This document shows, piece after piece, positions 9,611 to 18,477 of a stretch of 52,132 bases of DNA (positions within the stretch are counted from its first letter, which is position 1; the number at the start of each line of letters is the position of its first letter). The DNA is from Thermoguttaceae bacterium (GTDB taxonomy: Bacteria; Planctomycetota; Planctomycetia; Pirellulales; Thermoguttaceae): contig JAFQXE010000020.1 of NCBI GenBank assembly GCA_017407125.1, positions 1-52,132 of the forward strand, given 5' to 3'. The translations under genes and the position numbers were made by a program. The notes beneath the pieces were generated by a model, which worked only from the letters and a program-made list of their open reading frames with translations, did not search any database and had not been told where the DNA came from.

Positions 9611-9688
9611 TTACAAGAGGGACGGGAAATTAAATTCAATGATATATAGATGTTGCACGCAATAACCTTGTCTTATTTTTCTCCCCTC

Positions 9689-9716
9689 TTGTCTGAATTG
9701 CGTTTTCATGTATAAT
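9689..9716 (+). promoter_or_regulatory. Promoter of the Asp-rich protein gene
   Basis: TTGTCT (9689-9694), 16-base spacer, TATAAT (9711-9716). The predicted leader of about 115 bases contains an inverted repeat (gtcaggcg at 9740 to gcctgac at 9787). Confidence 0.55.
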
Positions 9717-9739
9717 TAATTATGTAAAATTCGGTTGTA

Positions 9740-9787
9740 GTCAGGCGCTTTAAGCATGCTATTAAGCAAACCATAAAGCCGCCTGAC
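9740..9787 (+). promoter_or_regulatory. Leader hairpin of the Asp-rich protein gene
   Basis: Arms gtcaggc.gcttta (9740-9752) and taaagccgcctgac (9774-9787) pair with one bulge, enclosing about 20 bases. It lies in the 5' leader and could stabilise the message or regulate translation. No known riboswitch is recognised. Confidence 0.45.
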
Positions 9788-9834
9788 AAGGTTTTTAACC
9801 TGCATTATTACCCCCTCATTACAAGGAAATAACC

Positions 9835-11946
9835 ATGCGTTGTACTTTGATGAATATAGCCGTCCTTTTGGCTATGACTCTTTTTATGGCGTCCTGTTTT
9901 GCAGACGGAACGTCTGTTCAACCAGCGGCTAATGTCAATTCTGCAGCCTATTCCGTTCCGCAAAACGGAACTCCGGCGCAGTATATGGCGTTTATCGAAA
10001 AGCTCATGAAGGTTGAACGTCCTCAAAACCAAACGAAAAAAGAAACCGTTGCTCATTTTACCAACCTGTGCAAAGCGCAGATTGCCGCGGCTAACAAAGT
10101 CATTGAACACAAGGACGCGACCAGCGAACAGATTCGTCGCGCAGCCTCCGTTAAAATCAGGAGTCTGCAGATTCTCATCAAGCTTGGCAGTAAAAAAGCC
10201 CAATCTCTCCTTGACGCCGTGCCTACTGAGCTTAAAAAGGCAAACCAGCCCCAAATGGCGGAAGATATTGCCATGGGATTGCTTAATCTGAAGTTCAAAG
10301 AAGCCAAAAAGGCCAACGATTTTTCTGAAATCGAAAAGATCATTGCGCAAACGACTGAAGCAATCAAAAAGACGCCTGCTGATAACAAGACTAAACTCCA
10401 GAGCCTGTACCGAATCAAGCTGATTTGCATCAAAGAACTCGGAAAACTCAAGGGCGTAGACAATTCCGCAGCTTTTGACGCAGTTGTAGCTGAAGTTAAA
10501 GCCGCCGGATTGATGGACATGGTCGAAGACGTCGTCTTGAGCAAGCTTGTCAACGCATTGGCGGACTCAACCGCTCGAAACGACAAAGCCTTGTTTGACA
10601 AAACCGCCAAATCGGTTGACGCTACAATCGTCAACTATGGCGCTAAAGCCAATAGCAAAGTAGCGGCTGTCGCCTTCCGAACGGCTTATGCCGAAGAAGT
10701 CTTTGACGCTGTCGCTGCCGCCGCCCGGTACACAAAGTACGCTAATTATTTCGTCAAATTTAAGGACGCCAAAATTCAGGACATCGTCAAGAAGATGCAA
10801 GGCGCCGCCAAACGTTTGGCTCTCAAAGGAAAGCCGCTTCCCATCACCGGAAAGACCATTGACGGCAAACAATTCAATATGGCAAACCTGAAAAACAAAA
10901 ATGTCCTGGTATTCCCCTGGTCGTCATCAGATCCCGCCAGCATGCAAAAACTCAATTATCTCAGACGCGCATATCCAGCATATAAAGCCAAGGGATTTGA
11001 AGTTGTTGGCGTTGCTATGGACAGAAACCCGCGAAGAGCCGCCGCCATGGCAAGACATTACAAATTCCCGTGGACTAACATGTCGTATCGAGACGCCTAC
11101 GTTGGCGACGTTCCCTTCTACAGATATTACGGCTATGGCGATTTAGCGAGTATGATTTTGCTCAATCGTTGGGGAGTAGTAACTTCTGCCAACTTGAACT
11201 ACAGATCTCTGGTTAACGAACTGGACAGAGAATACGGCAGACTAACCAAAGAACAGATTGACGCGTTCAAGGATATCGACTTCGAAAAATATTGGGACAA
11301 TTACGATTATTTTGACTTCGACAGATATTGGGACGATTTCGACGACGATTTGACCGATTTCGACGACGATTTCATTGATGATTTCGAAGATTATGACGAC
11401 ATCGACGATGTAGATGATATTGATGACATTGATGACATCGACAACGTCGATGATATTGACGATGTAGACGACATCGACGACGTAGACGACATCGACGACA
11501 TCGACGATATTGACGATGTCGATAATATTGATGACATCGATGATGTTGATGACATTGATGATGTTGACGATGTAGATGATACTGACAACGTCGATGATAT
11601 TGACGACACCGACGACACCGCTGACGACGCGGATGACAACGCTGACGACGCCGATGACGACGCGGACGACACCGCTGACGACGCGGATGACACCGCTGAC
11701 GACGCCGATGACGCCGATGATGACGCCGATGACGACACCGCTGACGACGCCGATGACGACACCGCTGACGATGCTGATGACACCGCTGACGACGCCGATG
11801 ATGACGCCGATGACGATACCGCTGACGACGCCGATGATGGAGACGACTACGACGATGGCGGCGATTATGACGATGGTAGTTACGACGACGGAGGCGACTA
11901 CGATGACGGAGGCGACTACGACGACGGCGGTTATGACGACTTTTGA
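9835..11946 (+). CDS. Exported thioredoxin-fold protein with a 220-residue Asp-rich repeat tail
   Basis: 703 residues. The N-terminus (MRCTLMNIAVLLAMTLFMASC) is a signal sequence ending in a lipobox-like MASC, so a lipoprotein anchor at Cys21 is likely. Residues about 50-330 are Lys/Ala-rich helices. Residues 335-480 are a redoxin/TlpA-type fold (PITGKTIDGKQFNMANLKNKNVLVFPW, KGFEVVGVAMDRN). The catalytic CxxC is absent: the site reads WSSSDPASM, so disulfide exchange is not expected. From about residue 484 the chain becomes almost pure acid: DFDRYWDD units, then DD-I/V repeats, then DDTADDADD repeats, ending in Asp-Gly-Gly-Tyr units. Such a tail should bind calcium or other cations, or basic partners such as the Lys-rich protein at 15401. 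The gene has its own promoter and a strong terminator. Confidence 0.75.
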   Translation: MRCTLMNIAVLLAMTLFMASCFADGTSVQPAANVNSAAYSVPQNGTPAQYMAFIEKLMKVERPQNQTKKETVAHFTNLCKAQIAAANKVIEHKDATSEQIRRAASVKIRSLQILIKLGSKKAQSLLDAVPTELKKANQPQMAEDIAMGLLNLKFKEAKKANDFSEIEKIIAQTTEAIKKTPADNKTKLQSLYRIKLICIKELGKLKGVDNSAAFDAVVAEVKAAGLMDMVEDVVLSKLVNALADSTARNDKALFDKTAKSVDATIVNYGAKANSKVAAVAFRTAYAEEVFDAVAAAARYTKYANYFVKFKDAKIQDIVKKMQGAAKRLALKGKPLPITGKTIDGKQFNMANLKNKNVLVFPWSSSDPASMQKLNYLRRAYPAYKAKGFEVVGVAMDRNPRRAAAMARHYKFPWTNMSYRDAYVGDVPFYRYYGYGDLASMILLNRWGVVTSANLNYRSLVNELDREYGRLTKEQIDAFKDIDFEKYWDNYDYFDFDRYWDDFDDDLTDFDDDFIDDFEDYDDIDDVDDIDDIDDIDNVDDIDDVDDIDDVDDIDDIDDIDDVDNIDDIDDVDDIDDVDDVDDTDNVDDIDDTDDTADDADDNADDADDDADDTADDADDTADDADDADDDADDDTADDADDDTADDADDTADDADDDADDDTADDADDGDDYDDGGDYDDGSYDDGGDYDDGGDYDDGGYDDF
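11290..11940 (+). repeat. Coding triplet-type repeat (gay-gay-rtn / gacgacgcc)
   Basis: About 650 bases made of near-repeats with 9-base and 3-base periodicity, encoding Asp-Asp-Ile/Val and later Asp-Asp-Ala/Thr. Third positions vary (gat/gac), so selection has kept the protein sequence and this is not just a recent DNA expansion. The complementary strand is also open because of the periodicity. Confidence 0.85.
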
Positions 11947-11998
11947 GAATCGGCGCAAAGAGTTCGAATTCTAACTCTTAACTAATCGTCATGTCAAG

Positions 11999-12056
11999 CA
12001 ATCCGCTTAGTACGAACCCAGAAAAAGCGTTTCGTACTATGCGGATTGTTTTCTTT
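11999..12056 (+). terminator. Intrinsic terminator of the Asp-rich protein gene
   Basis: An 18-bp stem with one mismatch (caatccgcttagtacgaa 11999-12016 / ttcgtactatgcggattg 12031-12048) is followed by gttttcttt. 12057-12181 shows nothing recognisable. Confidence 0.85.
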
Positions 12057-12181
12057 CGAATGGTCGGCGCAAAACCGTTTCATCCTTTGTGTCCGTATTC
12101 GAGTTGACCCTGCATGGATCATAACTGAATTCATCGGAACTAAGTCGGATGAGCCTTTATTAGGCAAGAAGCATTCTCGTT

Positions 12182-13447
12182 TTACTTCGCCGCTTCGATT
12201 GCAGCGTCGATGTCGGCTTCGGTATGAGCGGCGGACAGGAAGAACGCCTCAAACTGACTGCAGGGCATATAAACGCCGCGGTCGAGCATCTGATGGAAAT
12301 ACCGGGCGAATTCTTTCGTGTCGCTTTTAGCAGCGTGAGTCCAGTCGGTAACAGGGGCGTCGTTGAAGAAAAACGTCATCATGGCGCCGGCGCGAGCGTA
12401 TTGAGTCGCAACGCCTTTTTCCTTGAATACCGCCGTCAAGCCGTCCAGAAGACGCTGACCGAGCTGTTCCAGCCGCGGATACGGATTCTCCTTTTTCAAC
12501 GTTGACAGCGTGGCGATGCCTGCCGCGGTCGCCAACGGGTTTCCGCTGAGCGTTCCCGCCTGAAAGACCGGGCCGGAGGGAATAACGCATTTCATGATTT
12601 CCTTTTTCCCGCCGTACGCGCCAACCGGCAACCCTCCGCCGATCACCTTGCCCATGGTCGTCAAGTCCGGGTCGTCGCCGAAATACGCCTGCGCTCCGCC
12701 GTAGGAAACGCGGAACCCGGTCATGACTTCGTCGTAAATCAGAACCGCGCCGTATTTTCGCGTCAAATCGCGCAGCGTCTTGCGGAACTCCGGAGTCGGA
12801 AGAACGCAGCCCATGTTCCCGACAACCGGTTCGAGAATCACGCCGGCGATTTTGTCGCCCTGCGCTTTGAACGCGTCTTCAACGCCCTGAACGTCGTTGT
12901 ACTGAAGAATAATCGTGTCCTGAACCGTTCCCGCTGTTACGCCAGGCGAGTTGGGAACGCTGAACGTCGCCGCCGCAGAGCCTGCTGAAACGAGCAGACT
13001 GTCAACGTGCCCATGATAGCAACCGGCGAATTTGACGATCTTGTCACGACCCGTATACCCTCTTGCCAGGCGAATCGCGCTCGACGTCGCTTCCGTTCCG
13101 GAGTTGACCAGTCGAACCATTTCGACAGACGGCATGGCGTCAATAACCAGCTCGCAGAGTTCGTTTTCCGCAACAGTCGGCGCGCCGAAACTGGTTCCCT
13201 TATGAATCGCCTTCTGCAGCGCTTCGACAACGGCGGGATGGCAATGTCCGAGAATCATCGGTCCCCAGGAACCGACGAAGTCGATATACTTATTGCCGTC
13301 AATGTCGTACAGATACGCGCCCTCGCCGCGTTCAAAGAAAACCGGATAGCCGCCAACCGCGCCAAAAGCGCGGGCGGGAGAATTCACTCCGCCGGGCATA
13401 AGAGTACAGGCTTTTTCAAACGCTTTAATACTGTTTTCGTAACTCAT
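12182..13447 (-). CDS. hemL: Glutamate-1-semialdehyde 2,1-aminomutase
   Basis: 421 residues, the normal length for the family. It isomerises glutamate-1-semialdehyde to 5-aminolevulinate, the C5 route to haem, in the cytoplasm. Diagnostic segments are LMPGGVNSPARAF at the N-terminus, VNSGTEATSSAIRLARG (cofactor phosphate site), YDEVMTGFRV and TTMGKVIGGGLPVGAYGG, with the PLP-binding lysine at residue 267. A haem route fits the c-type haem motifs of the large protein at 24903-28517. It is a single gene, downstream of the DUF1573 gene on the same strand but separated from it by a terminator. Confidence 0.97.
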   Translation of the reverse strand: MSYENSIKAFEKACTLMPGGVNSPARAFGAVGGYPVFFERGEGAYLYDIDGNKYIDFVGSWGPMILGHCHPAVVEALQKAIHKGTSFGAPTVAENELCELVIDAMPSVEMVRLVNSGTEATSSAIRLARGYTGRDKIVKFAGCYHGHVDSLLVSAGSAAATFSVPNSPGVTAGTVQDTIILQYNDVQGVEDAFKAQGDKIAGVILEPVVGNMGCVLPTPEFRKTLRDLTRKYGAVLIYDEVMTGFRVSYGGAQAYFGDDPDLTTMGKVIGGGLPVGAYGGKKEIMKCVIPSGPVFQAGTLSGNPLATAAGIATLSTLKKENPYPRLEQLGQRLLDGLTAVFKEKGVATQYARAGAMMTFFFNDAPVTDWTHAAKSDTKEFARYFHQMLDRGVYMPCSQFEAFFLSAAHTEADIDAAIEAAK

Positions 13448-13491
13448 GGAGAAAGGTAATATTAAAAGAGTCTTTGTTAAATATAATAAAA

Positions 13492-13522
13492 CTTGAGGAA
13501 TTCAAAAACTGAATTCCTCAAG
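13492..13522 (-). terminator. Terminator of the DUF1573 gene
   Basis: A perfect 12-bp stem (cttgaggaattc / gaattcctcaag) with a 7-base loop; on the minus strand it is followed by ttttatta. Confidence 0.85.
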
Positions 13523-13556
13523 CGTTCAATTCCCAATAGTATGATTAAAAGGATGA

Positions 13557-14975
13557 TTAGTAAGCGCTCGGAGCGGGTGGAAGTTCAACGTCCCCATCGG
13601 CGTCCAATTCGGGAGCTACAACTTCTTCAACGTCTTCTTCTGCGTCATCAACAGGAGGAGGAACAATCTTTTCCTCCGCAGCGTTTTGAGCGACAGGCGT
13701 TTTGGATTGAGTTTCTTTAGTTTCTGAAGCGGCTGTCGTTGTTTTCTGTTCAGCCGGAGCTGCTTGTTGAGCTGGATTTTGTTCCGAGACAGCAGGAACG
13801 TCTTCCGGTTCTGTTACAGGATTGGCAGGGAAATATTCTTCCGCCGGCGTCAATTCTTTAGGTTGAGATTCAGCCGGCTTCGATTCCGGAGTCTTTTGCA
13901 CTGGCTCTGCCGGGACGTCGTCTGACTTTTGAACTTCAGGAGTTTCTACAGGAGTTTCCGGCGGCAGAGCAATTTCCTCGCCTTTTTCAAAATCTGCAGA
14001 GAACGGAAGTTTTACTTCTTTAGACTGCGACGAAACCCGGAATGCAAGAACCCCGTTAATTTTACCGCCTTTTCCTGAGTTGGTAATTGTTACCGGAATA
14101 ACGTGAACGGTCTTTTGCGCCTCCGAAATCTTTGCTGTAACACTGTCGTCCGATCTGCCAAATTCAGTAATCTTAAATTGGCTTTGACCTGACAGGACAA
14201 CTGTTTTGGTAATGCTCTGTCCTGCTTTTACCGTTCCAAAAGCCAAAGGAGAAGGCTTGACTGAAACAGCAGGGATTATATACCCGCTTACCGGAACCTG
14301 ACAATGCTGATTTGACGGGTTGGGATCGTTGGAAATAATATCAATAAAATCGTTTAAGTAACCTTCTGGAGCGTTTTCCTTAAGCGTCAGAGTAATGTCG
14401 TAACTGACGTAATTGTAATCTCTCTGAACTTCACTAAGCGTTGCCTTATAAAATGGATATTCGCTTTGAATATCTTGAATTCTCCAATTATGCCAATTGG
14501 TTCGGCCGGCATAATTAACGCGGAATCTTACCATTCGCGTTTGTCCCTGTTGAACGGTTCCGAAAGCAACGATGCCTGGTTCTATATAAACGTCTGAACG
14601 AATAAAGCAGAACGAATGAAGCTGAACTTCTGCATAAAAGGGTTTGGAAAAACGGACTGTAACCGTTGCGTCCTTGCGGCCGTAGAAGTTACGGGTGTCA
14701 AGCTGAATGTCGATTTGTCCGGTTTCCCACGTTTTGATAACGCGTTTTTGGAAAGACGGCTGAGTGCAGCGACAGGTGGATTGAACGGATTCAATAACAA
14801 CGTCTTCCTGATATTTATTGGTAAAGACAAAGCTGAACCGGGTGTCAGCCCCGCGGGCAACAATTCCAAAGTTGTGCGAGGTGTCTTTAAACATGTCAGA
14901 AGCCCAGTCTGCGTGCGCCAACGCGGACAGAGACATAACAATGAACAACGTTGCTAGGTAGGTATTCTTACTCAT
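13557..14975 (-). CDS. Exported DUF1573 (HYDIN/ASH-like) domain protein
   Basis: 472 residues with a signal peptide (MSKNTYLATLFIVMSLSALAHA). Residues about 30-130 have HNFGIVARGADTRFSFVFTN and STCRCTQPSF, the signature of DUF1573, an Ig-like fold with a conserved Cys pair that is abundant in Planctomycetota and Bacteroidota. A second Ig-like domain follows (VYIEPGIVAFGTVQQGQTRMV) and a third (VSVKPSPLAFGTVKAGQSITK). The last 140 residues are Pro/Glu/Ala-rich and disordered, like a linker or wall-spanning tail. The likely place is the periplasm or outer surface; the function is unknown. A TTGACA box with an upstream leader and its own terminator suggest a single-gene unit. Confidence 0.85.
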   Translation of the reverse strand: MSKNTYLATLFIVMSLSALAHADWASDMFKDTSHNFGIVARGADTRFSFVFTNKYQEDVVIESVQSTCRCTQPSFQKRVIKTWETGQIDIQLDTRNFYGRKDATVTVRFSKPFYAEVQLHSFCFIRSDVYIEPGIVAFGTVQQGQTRMVRFRVNYAGRTNWHNWRIQDIQSEYPFYKATLSEVQRDYNYVSYDITLTLKENAPEGYLNDFIDIISNDPNPSNQHCQVPVSGYIIPAVSVKPSPLAFGTVKAGQSITKTVVLSGQSQFKITEFGRSDDSVTAKISEAQKTVHVIPVTITNSGKGGKINGVLAFRVSSQSKEVKLPFSADFEKGEEIALPPETPVETPEVQKSDDVPAEPVQKTPESKPAESQPKELTPAEEYFPANPVTEPEDVPAVSEQNPAQQAAPAEQKTTTAASETKETQSKTPVAQNAAEEKIVPPPVDDAEEDVEEVVAPELDADGDVELPPAPSAY

Positions 14976-15124
14976 AATTTTTGTTCCACAAAATGTGTTT
15001 CCATTTTTATTTCAGACAACCGGGAATCGCGCCTGTTCGTTTGATAAACATATCAATGACAACGTATTGCCGTACTTCTTATTAAATCGTCATGCGCCCG
15101 GCGTCCGCTTTAAGATAATAACAT

Positions 15125-15153
15125 AGTATTGCTTATTTTATTTTTTTTGTCAA
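15125..15153 (-). promoter_or_regulatory. Possible promoter of the DUF1573 gene
   Basis: On the minus strand TTGACA (15148-15153) and AATACT (15125-15130) with 17 bases between, inside very A/T-rich DNA. The leader would be about 145 bases and contains a GC-rich patch near 15090-15110. The rest of 14976-15290 shows nothing else. Confidence 0.45.
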
Positions 15154-15290
15154 TGCCAATTTGTACAAATTATTACGTTATCGAAAGAAAAAACAGAAAT
15201 AACTATAAAAACCTCTGACAATAACTTTTTGTGTTAAATAAGAGCTCAGAACGGATTAATCAGAACGATAAGAAACTAACCTTTATTAAC

Positions 15291-15323
15291 ACAAAAAAAC
15301 CGCAACGACTGGCGTTGCGGTTT
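15291..15323 (-). terminator. Terminator of the Lys/Pro/Phe repeat protein gene
   Basis: An 11-bp perfect stem (aaaccgcaacg / cgttgcggttt) with loop actgg; the minus strand continues into ttttttgtg. Confidence 0.9.
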
Positions 15324-15400
15324 CGAGAAATTCACAGTCAATTGACTGAGAAAGGAGGCTCTTGGAATGCTGACAATAAATTGCCAGCAATTATTCCCAA

Positions 15401-18049
15401 CTATTTAGCGGCTTTCGCAGCGGCTTTTTTGGCGTCAAAAGCTTTTTTCATTTCGACAGCCTTGGCGTGAGCTTTGACAGCGGCGACTTTGGCTTCTTCG
15501 CGAGAGATCTGACCGTCTTTGTTCGTGTCAGTCTGAGCGAAAACGAAATCAACAGCTTTGTCAGCGTTGAAGTTTTTCAGAACCGGGCAATCGAAAGTCT
15601 TTTTGCCTTCGGCAGCTTGCTTGGCGTCGATCTTCTTTTTGAGTTCGACAGCCTTGGCGTGAGCTTTGACAGCGGCGACTTTGGCTTCATCGCGAGAAAT
15701 CTGATCGTCTTTGTTCGTGTCAGTTTGAGCGAAAACGAAATTGACGGCTTTGTCAGCGTCAAAATTCTTCAAAACATGTTCAGCAACTTTAGCAAATTTG
15801 GCGCAGGGTTTCTTGCAGCAGGGTTTGCCATCGCATTTAGCCGCGCAGGGCTTCTGGGCACAGGCTTTCTTGCAGCAGGGTTTCTTGCCGTCGAATTTCT
15901 TGCAGGGTTTTCCAGCGAACTTCTTGCAGCAGGGTTTCTTGCCGTCAAACTTCTTGCAGGGTTTTCCAGCGAATTTCTTGCAGCAAGGTTTCTTGCCGTC
16001 GAATTTCTTGCAGGGTTTTCCAGCGAACTTCTTGCAGCAGGGTTTCTTGCCGTCAAACTTCTTGCAGGGTTTTCCAGCGAATTTCTTGCAGCAGGGTTTC
16101 TTGCCGTCAAACTTCTTGCAGGGTTTTCCAGCGAATTTCTTGCAGCAGGGTTTCTTGCCGTCGAATTTCTTGCAGTGTTTTCCAGCGAATTTCTTGCAGC
16201 AGGGTTTCTTGCCGTCGAATTTCTTGCAGGGTTTTCCAGCGAATTTCTTGCAGCAGGGCTTTCCAGCGAACTTGGGCGGGAAGGGTTTCTTTCCGGGGAA
16301 CGGTTTTCCAGCGAACTTGGGCGGGAAAGGTTTCTTGCCATCAAACTTCGGCGGGAAGGGTTTCTTTCCAGGGAACGGTTTGCCAAAATGCTTCGGCGGG
16401 AAAGGCTTCTTGCCGTCAAACTTCGGCGGGAAGGGTTTCTTTCCGGGGAACGGTTTTCCAGCGAACTTGGGCGGGAAAGGTTTCTTGCCATCAAACTTCG
16501 GCGGGAAGGGTTTCTTTCCAGGGAACGGTTTTCCAGCGAACTTCTTGCAGCAGGGTTTCTTGCCAGCGAACTTCTTGCATTTGCAATCTTTGCAGAAGCA
16601 TTTTCCACCCTTGGTGCAATTGCACTTGGGCGGGAAGGGTTTCTTTCCGTCAAACTTGGGCGGGAAGGGTTTCTTGCCGGGGAACGGTTTGCCAAAATGC
16701 TTGGGCGGGAAAGGCTTCTTTCCGTCAAACTTCGGCGGGAAGGGTTTCATGCCGGGGAAGGGTTTTCCAGCGAATTTGGGCGGGAAAGGTTTCTTGCCAT
16801 CAAACTTCGGCGGGAAGGGTTTCTTTCCGGGGAAGGGCTTTCCAGCGAATTTCTTGCAGCAGGGTTTCTTGCCAGCGAACTTCTTGCATTTGCAATCTTT
16901 GCAGAAGCATTTTCCACCCTTGGTGCAATTGCACTTCGGCGGGAAGGGTTTTTTGCCATCAAACTTCGGCGGGAAGGGTTTTTTGCCGGGGAAGGGTTTG
17001 CCAAAATGCTTGGGCGGGAAAGGTTTCTTGCCATCAAATTTCGGCGGGAAGGGTTTGCCGGGGAACGGCTTGCCAAAATGCTTCGGCAGGAAAGGTTTCT
17101 TTCCGTCAAATTTCGGCGGGAAGGGTTTTCCAGGGAACGGTTTTCCAGCGAACTTGGGCGGGAAAGGCTTCTTGCCATCAAACTTCGGCGGGAAGGGTTT
17201 TCCGGGGAAGGGCTTTCCAGCGAACTTGGGCGGGAAAGGCTTCTTGCCATCAAATTTCGGCGGGAAGGGTTTGCCCGGGAACGGTTTTCCAAAGTGCTTC
17301 GGCGGGAAAGGTTTCTTGCCGTCAAACTTCGGCGGGAAGGGTTTTCCGGGGAAGGGTTTTCCAGCGAACTTGGGCGGGAAAGGCTTCTTGCCGTCAAACT
17401 TCGGCGGGAAGGGTTTCGGTCCCGGAGCGGCTTTTCTCATTTCCGCAGCCTTTTTCTGGGCTTTGACAATGGCAGCCTTTGCTTCGTCGCGAGAAATCTG
17501 ACCGTCTTTGTTTGTATCAGCCTGAGCGAAGATGAAATCTACCGCTTTGTCGGCGTCAAACTTGGGCGGGAAGGGTTTCTTGCCAGGGGCTTTCGGCGGG
17601 AAAGGCTTCTTTCCGTCAAACTTGGGCGGGAAAGGCTTCTTGCCAGGAGCTTTCGGCGGCAAGGGTTTCTTGCCATCAAACTTGGGCGGGAAGGGTTTCT
17701 TGCCAGGAGCTTTCGGCGGGAAAGGCTTCTTACCGTCTTTGGCGGCGGCAGCTTTTCGAGCTTCAAACTTCTTCTTCATTTCGGCTTTGAAAGCGTCGTC
17801 TTCAGCCTTGGTGAGTTTGCCATCTTTGTCGGCGTCGATGCGATCAAACAGACCGAGCAAAGGTTTGGCTTCTTTGGGCAGTTCTTCTTTTGTTACAACG
17901 CCGTCTTTATTGGCGTCGAACTTGAAGATGGTGAAATCGCCGCGATGGCGATGTGCCGGAGCTTTCGGAGCTGCCGGTGCGGCTTCATCAGCAAAGCACA
18001 GTAATGGCATTGCCAAGATCGCTGCCGCAATCAGAAACAATTTCTTCAT
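15401..18049 (-). CDS. Exported EF-hand protein with long Lys-Pro-Phe and Cys-rich repeats
   Basis: 882 residues from the chosen start. The frame is open 16 codons further up, but AAGGAG lies 8 bases before the ATG at 18049, and MKKLFLIAAAILAMPLLCFADE is a proper signal peptide. Two EF-hands follow (DANKDGVVTKEE near residue 45, DADKDGKLTKAE near 74), a third (DTNKDGQISRDE) near 190, and two more close the protein. Between them lie about 600 residues of repeats of the type GKKPFPPKFDGKK and AGKPFPG, two Cys-rich modules (KCNCTKGGKCFCKDCKCKK) and eight or so KKPCCKKFAGKPCKKFDG units. The result is very basic and Cys-rich, unlike its neighbours. Calcium binding is expected from the EF-hands, and the CxC/CC clusters resemble metallothionein or cross-linked structural proteins. 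A surface or matrix role is inferred. No named family is recognised. Confidence 0.8.
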   Translation of the reverse strand: MKKLFLIAAAILAMPLLCFADEAAPAAPKAPAHRHRGDFTIFKFDANKDGVVTKEELPKEAKPLLGLFDRIDADKDGKLTKAEDDAFKAEMKKKFEARKAAAAKDGKKPFPPKAPGKKPFPPKFDGKKPLPPKAPGKKPFPPKFDGKKPFPPKAPGKKPFPPKFDADKAVDFIFAQADTNKDGQISRDEAKAAIVKAQKKAAEMRKAAPGPKPFPPKFDGKKPFPPKFAGKPFPGKPFPPKFDGKKPFPPKHFGKPFPGKPFPPKFDGKKPFPPKFAGKPFPGKPFPPKFDGKKPFPPKFAGKPFPGKPFPPKFDGKKPFLPKHFGKPFPGKPFPPKFDGKKPFPPKHFGKPFPGKKPFPPKFDGKKPFPPKCNCTKGGKCFCKDCKCKKFAGKKPCCKKFAGKPFPGKKPFPPKFDGKKPFPPKFAGKPFPGMKPFPPKFDGKKPFPPKHFGKPFPGKKPFPPKFDGKKPFPPKCNCTKGGKCFCKDCKCKKFAGKKPCCKKFAGKPFPGKKPFPPKFDGKKPFPPKFAGKPFPGKKPFPPKFDGKKPFPPKHFGKPFPGKKPFPPKFDGKKPFPPKFAGKPFPGKKPFPPKFAGKPCCKKFAGKPCKKFDGKKPCCKKFAGKHCKKFDGKKPCCKKFAGKPCKKFDGKKPCCKKFAGKPCKKFDGKKPCCKKFAGKPCKKFDGKKPCCKKFAGKPCKKFDGKKPCCKKFAGKPCKKFDGKKPCCKKACAQKPCAAKCDGKPCCKKPCAKFAKVAEHVLKNFDADKAVNFVFAQTDTNKDDQISRDEAKVAAVKAHAKAVELKKKIDAKQAAEGKKTFDCPVLKNFNADKAVDFVFAQTDTNKDGQISREEAKVAAVKAHAKAVEMKKAFDAKKAAAKAAK
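15880..17740 (-). repeat. Coding tandem repeats of the Lys/Pro/Phe/Cys protein
   Basis: Nested units of about 24, 30 and 54 bases, for example the alternation of aagggtttcttgccg and gaacttcttgcagcag. Long near-identical stretches, including the Cys-rich module repeated at about 16560-16630 and 16870-16935, indicate recent duplication or recombination. Because units are multiples of three, other frames also stay open. Confidence 0.85.
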
Positions 18050-18097
18050 CAGAACATCTCCTTGAAACGGGGTGAAAAAAGTGGATTGACTATCCAA

Positions 18098-18477
18098 TAT
18101 ACAAATAGCTAAAACAATCCAGCGTTTACGAATTTTAAACTTCTATAATTAAAACGGACTCTAAAACGTCTTATTGCAACGTAAACGCGTTTTTTTCAAA
18201 ATATTCAACAAATTTCCTATAATTGATAAAATAGATAAAATCAGAAAAATATTCGTAAGATATGGACAATTCTAACAATGTCTGTTCAGGCGCTAATAGA
18301 TAAATTTATCTAACTTAAATTGTTTTATAGAACTACGGTATATTTACGATCTTCTTATTCTAAATTAAAATGAGAGGATTATTAGTAAACAGAAATCCGT
18401 ATAGTTCACAACATTTTAATATTATTGGATTTACACGGATTTCTGTCTCAACCTGAAAGCGATCTGCGCTTAAACTA
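18098..18477. other. A/T-rich intergenic stretch with an inverted repeat
   Basis: Very A/T-rich and without ORFs. A perfect 12-bp inverted repeat (acagaaatccgt 18389-18400 / acggatttctgt 18435-18446) encloses 34 bases; it lies after the EF-hand gene and could protect its 3' end, but there is no T-run. The promoter of the 15401-18049 gene should be here, but no good box pair is visible. Confidence 0.5.

Noticed and set aside
11242..11958. Minus-strand frame rich in Val/Ile/Gly opposite the Asp-rich tail
   Set aside because: It is the complement of the Asp codons and has no start signal; the plus frame continues a recognisable domain.
15467..18004. Plus-strand open frames of 845 and 586 codons opposite the Lys/Pro/Phe repeat protein
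   Set aside because: They exist because repeat units are multiples of three. The minus frame has the signal peptide, Shine-Dalgarno, EF-hands and terminator.
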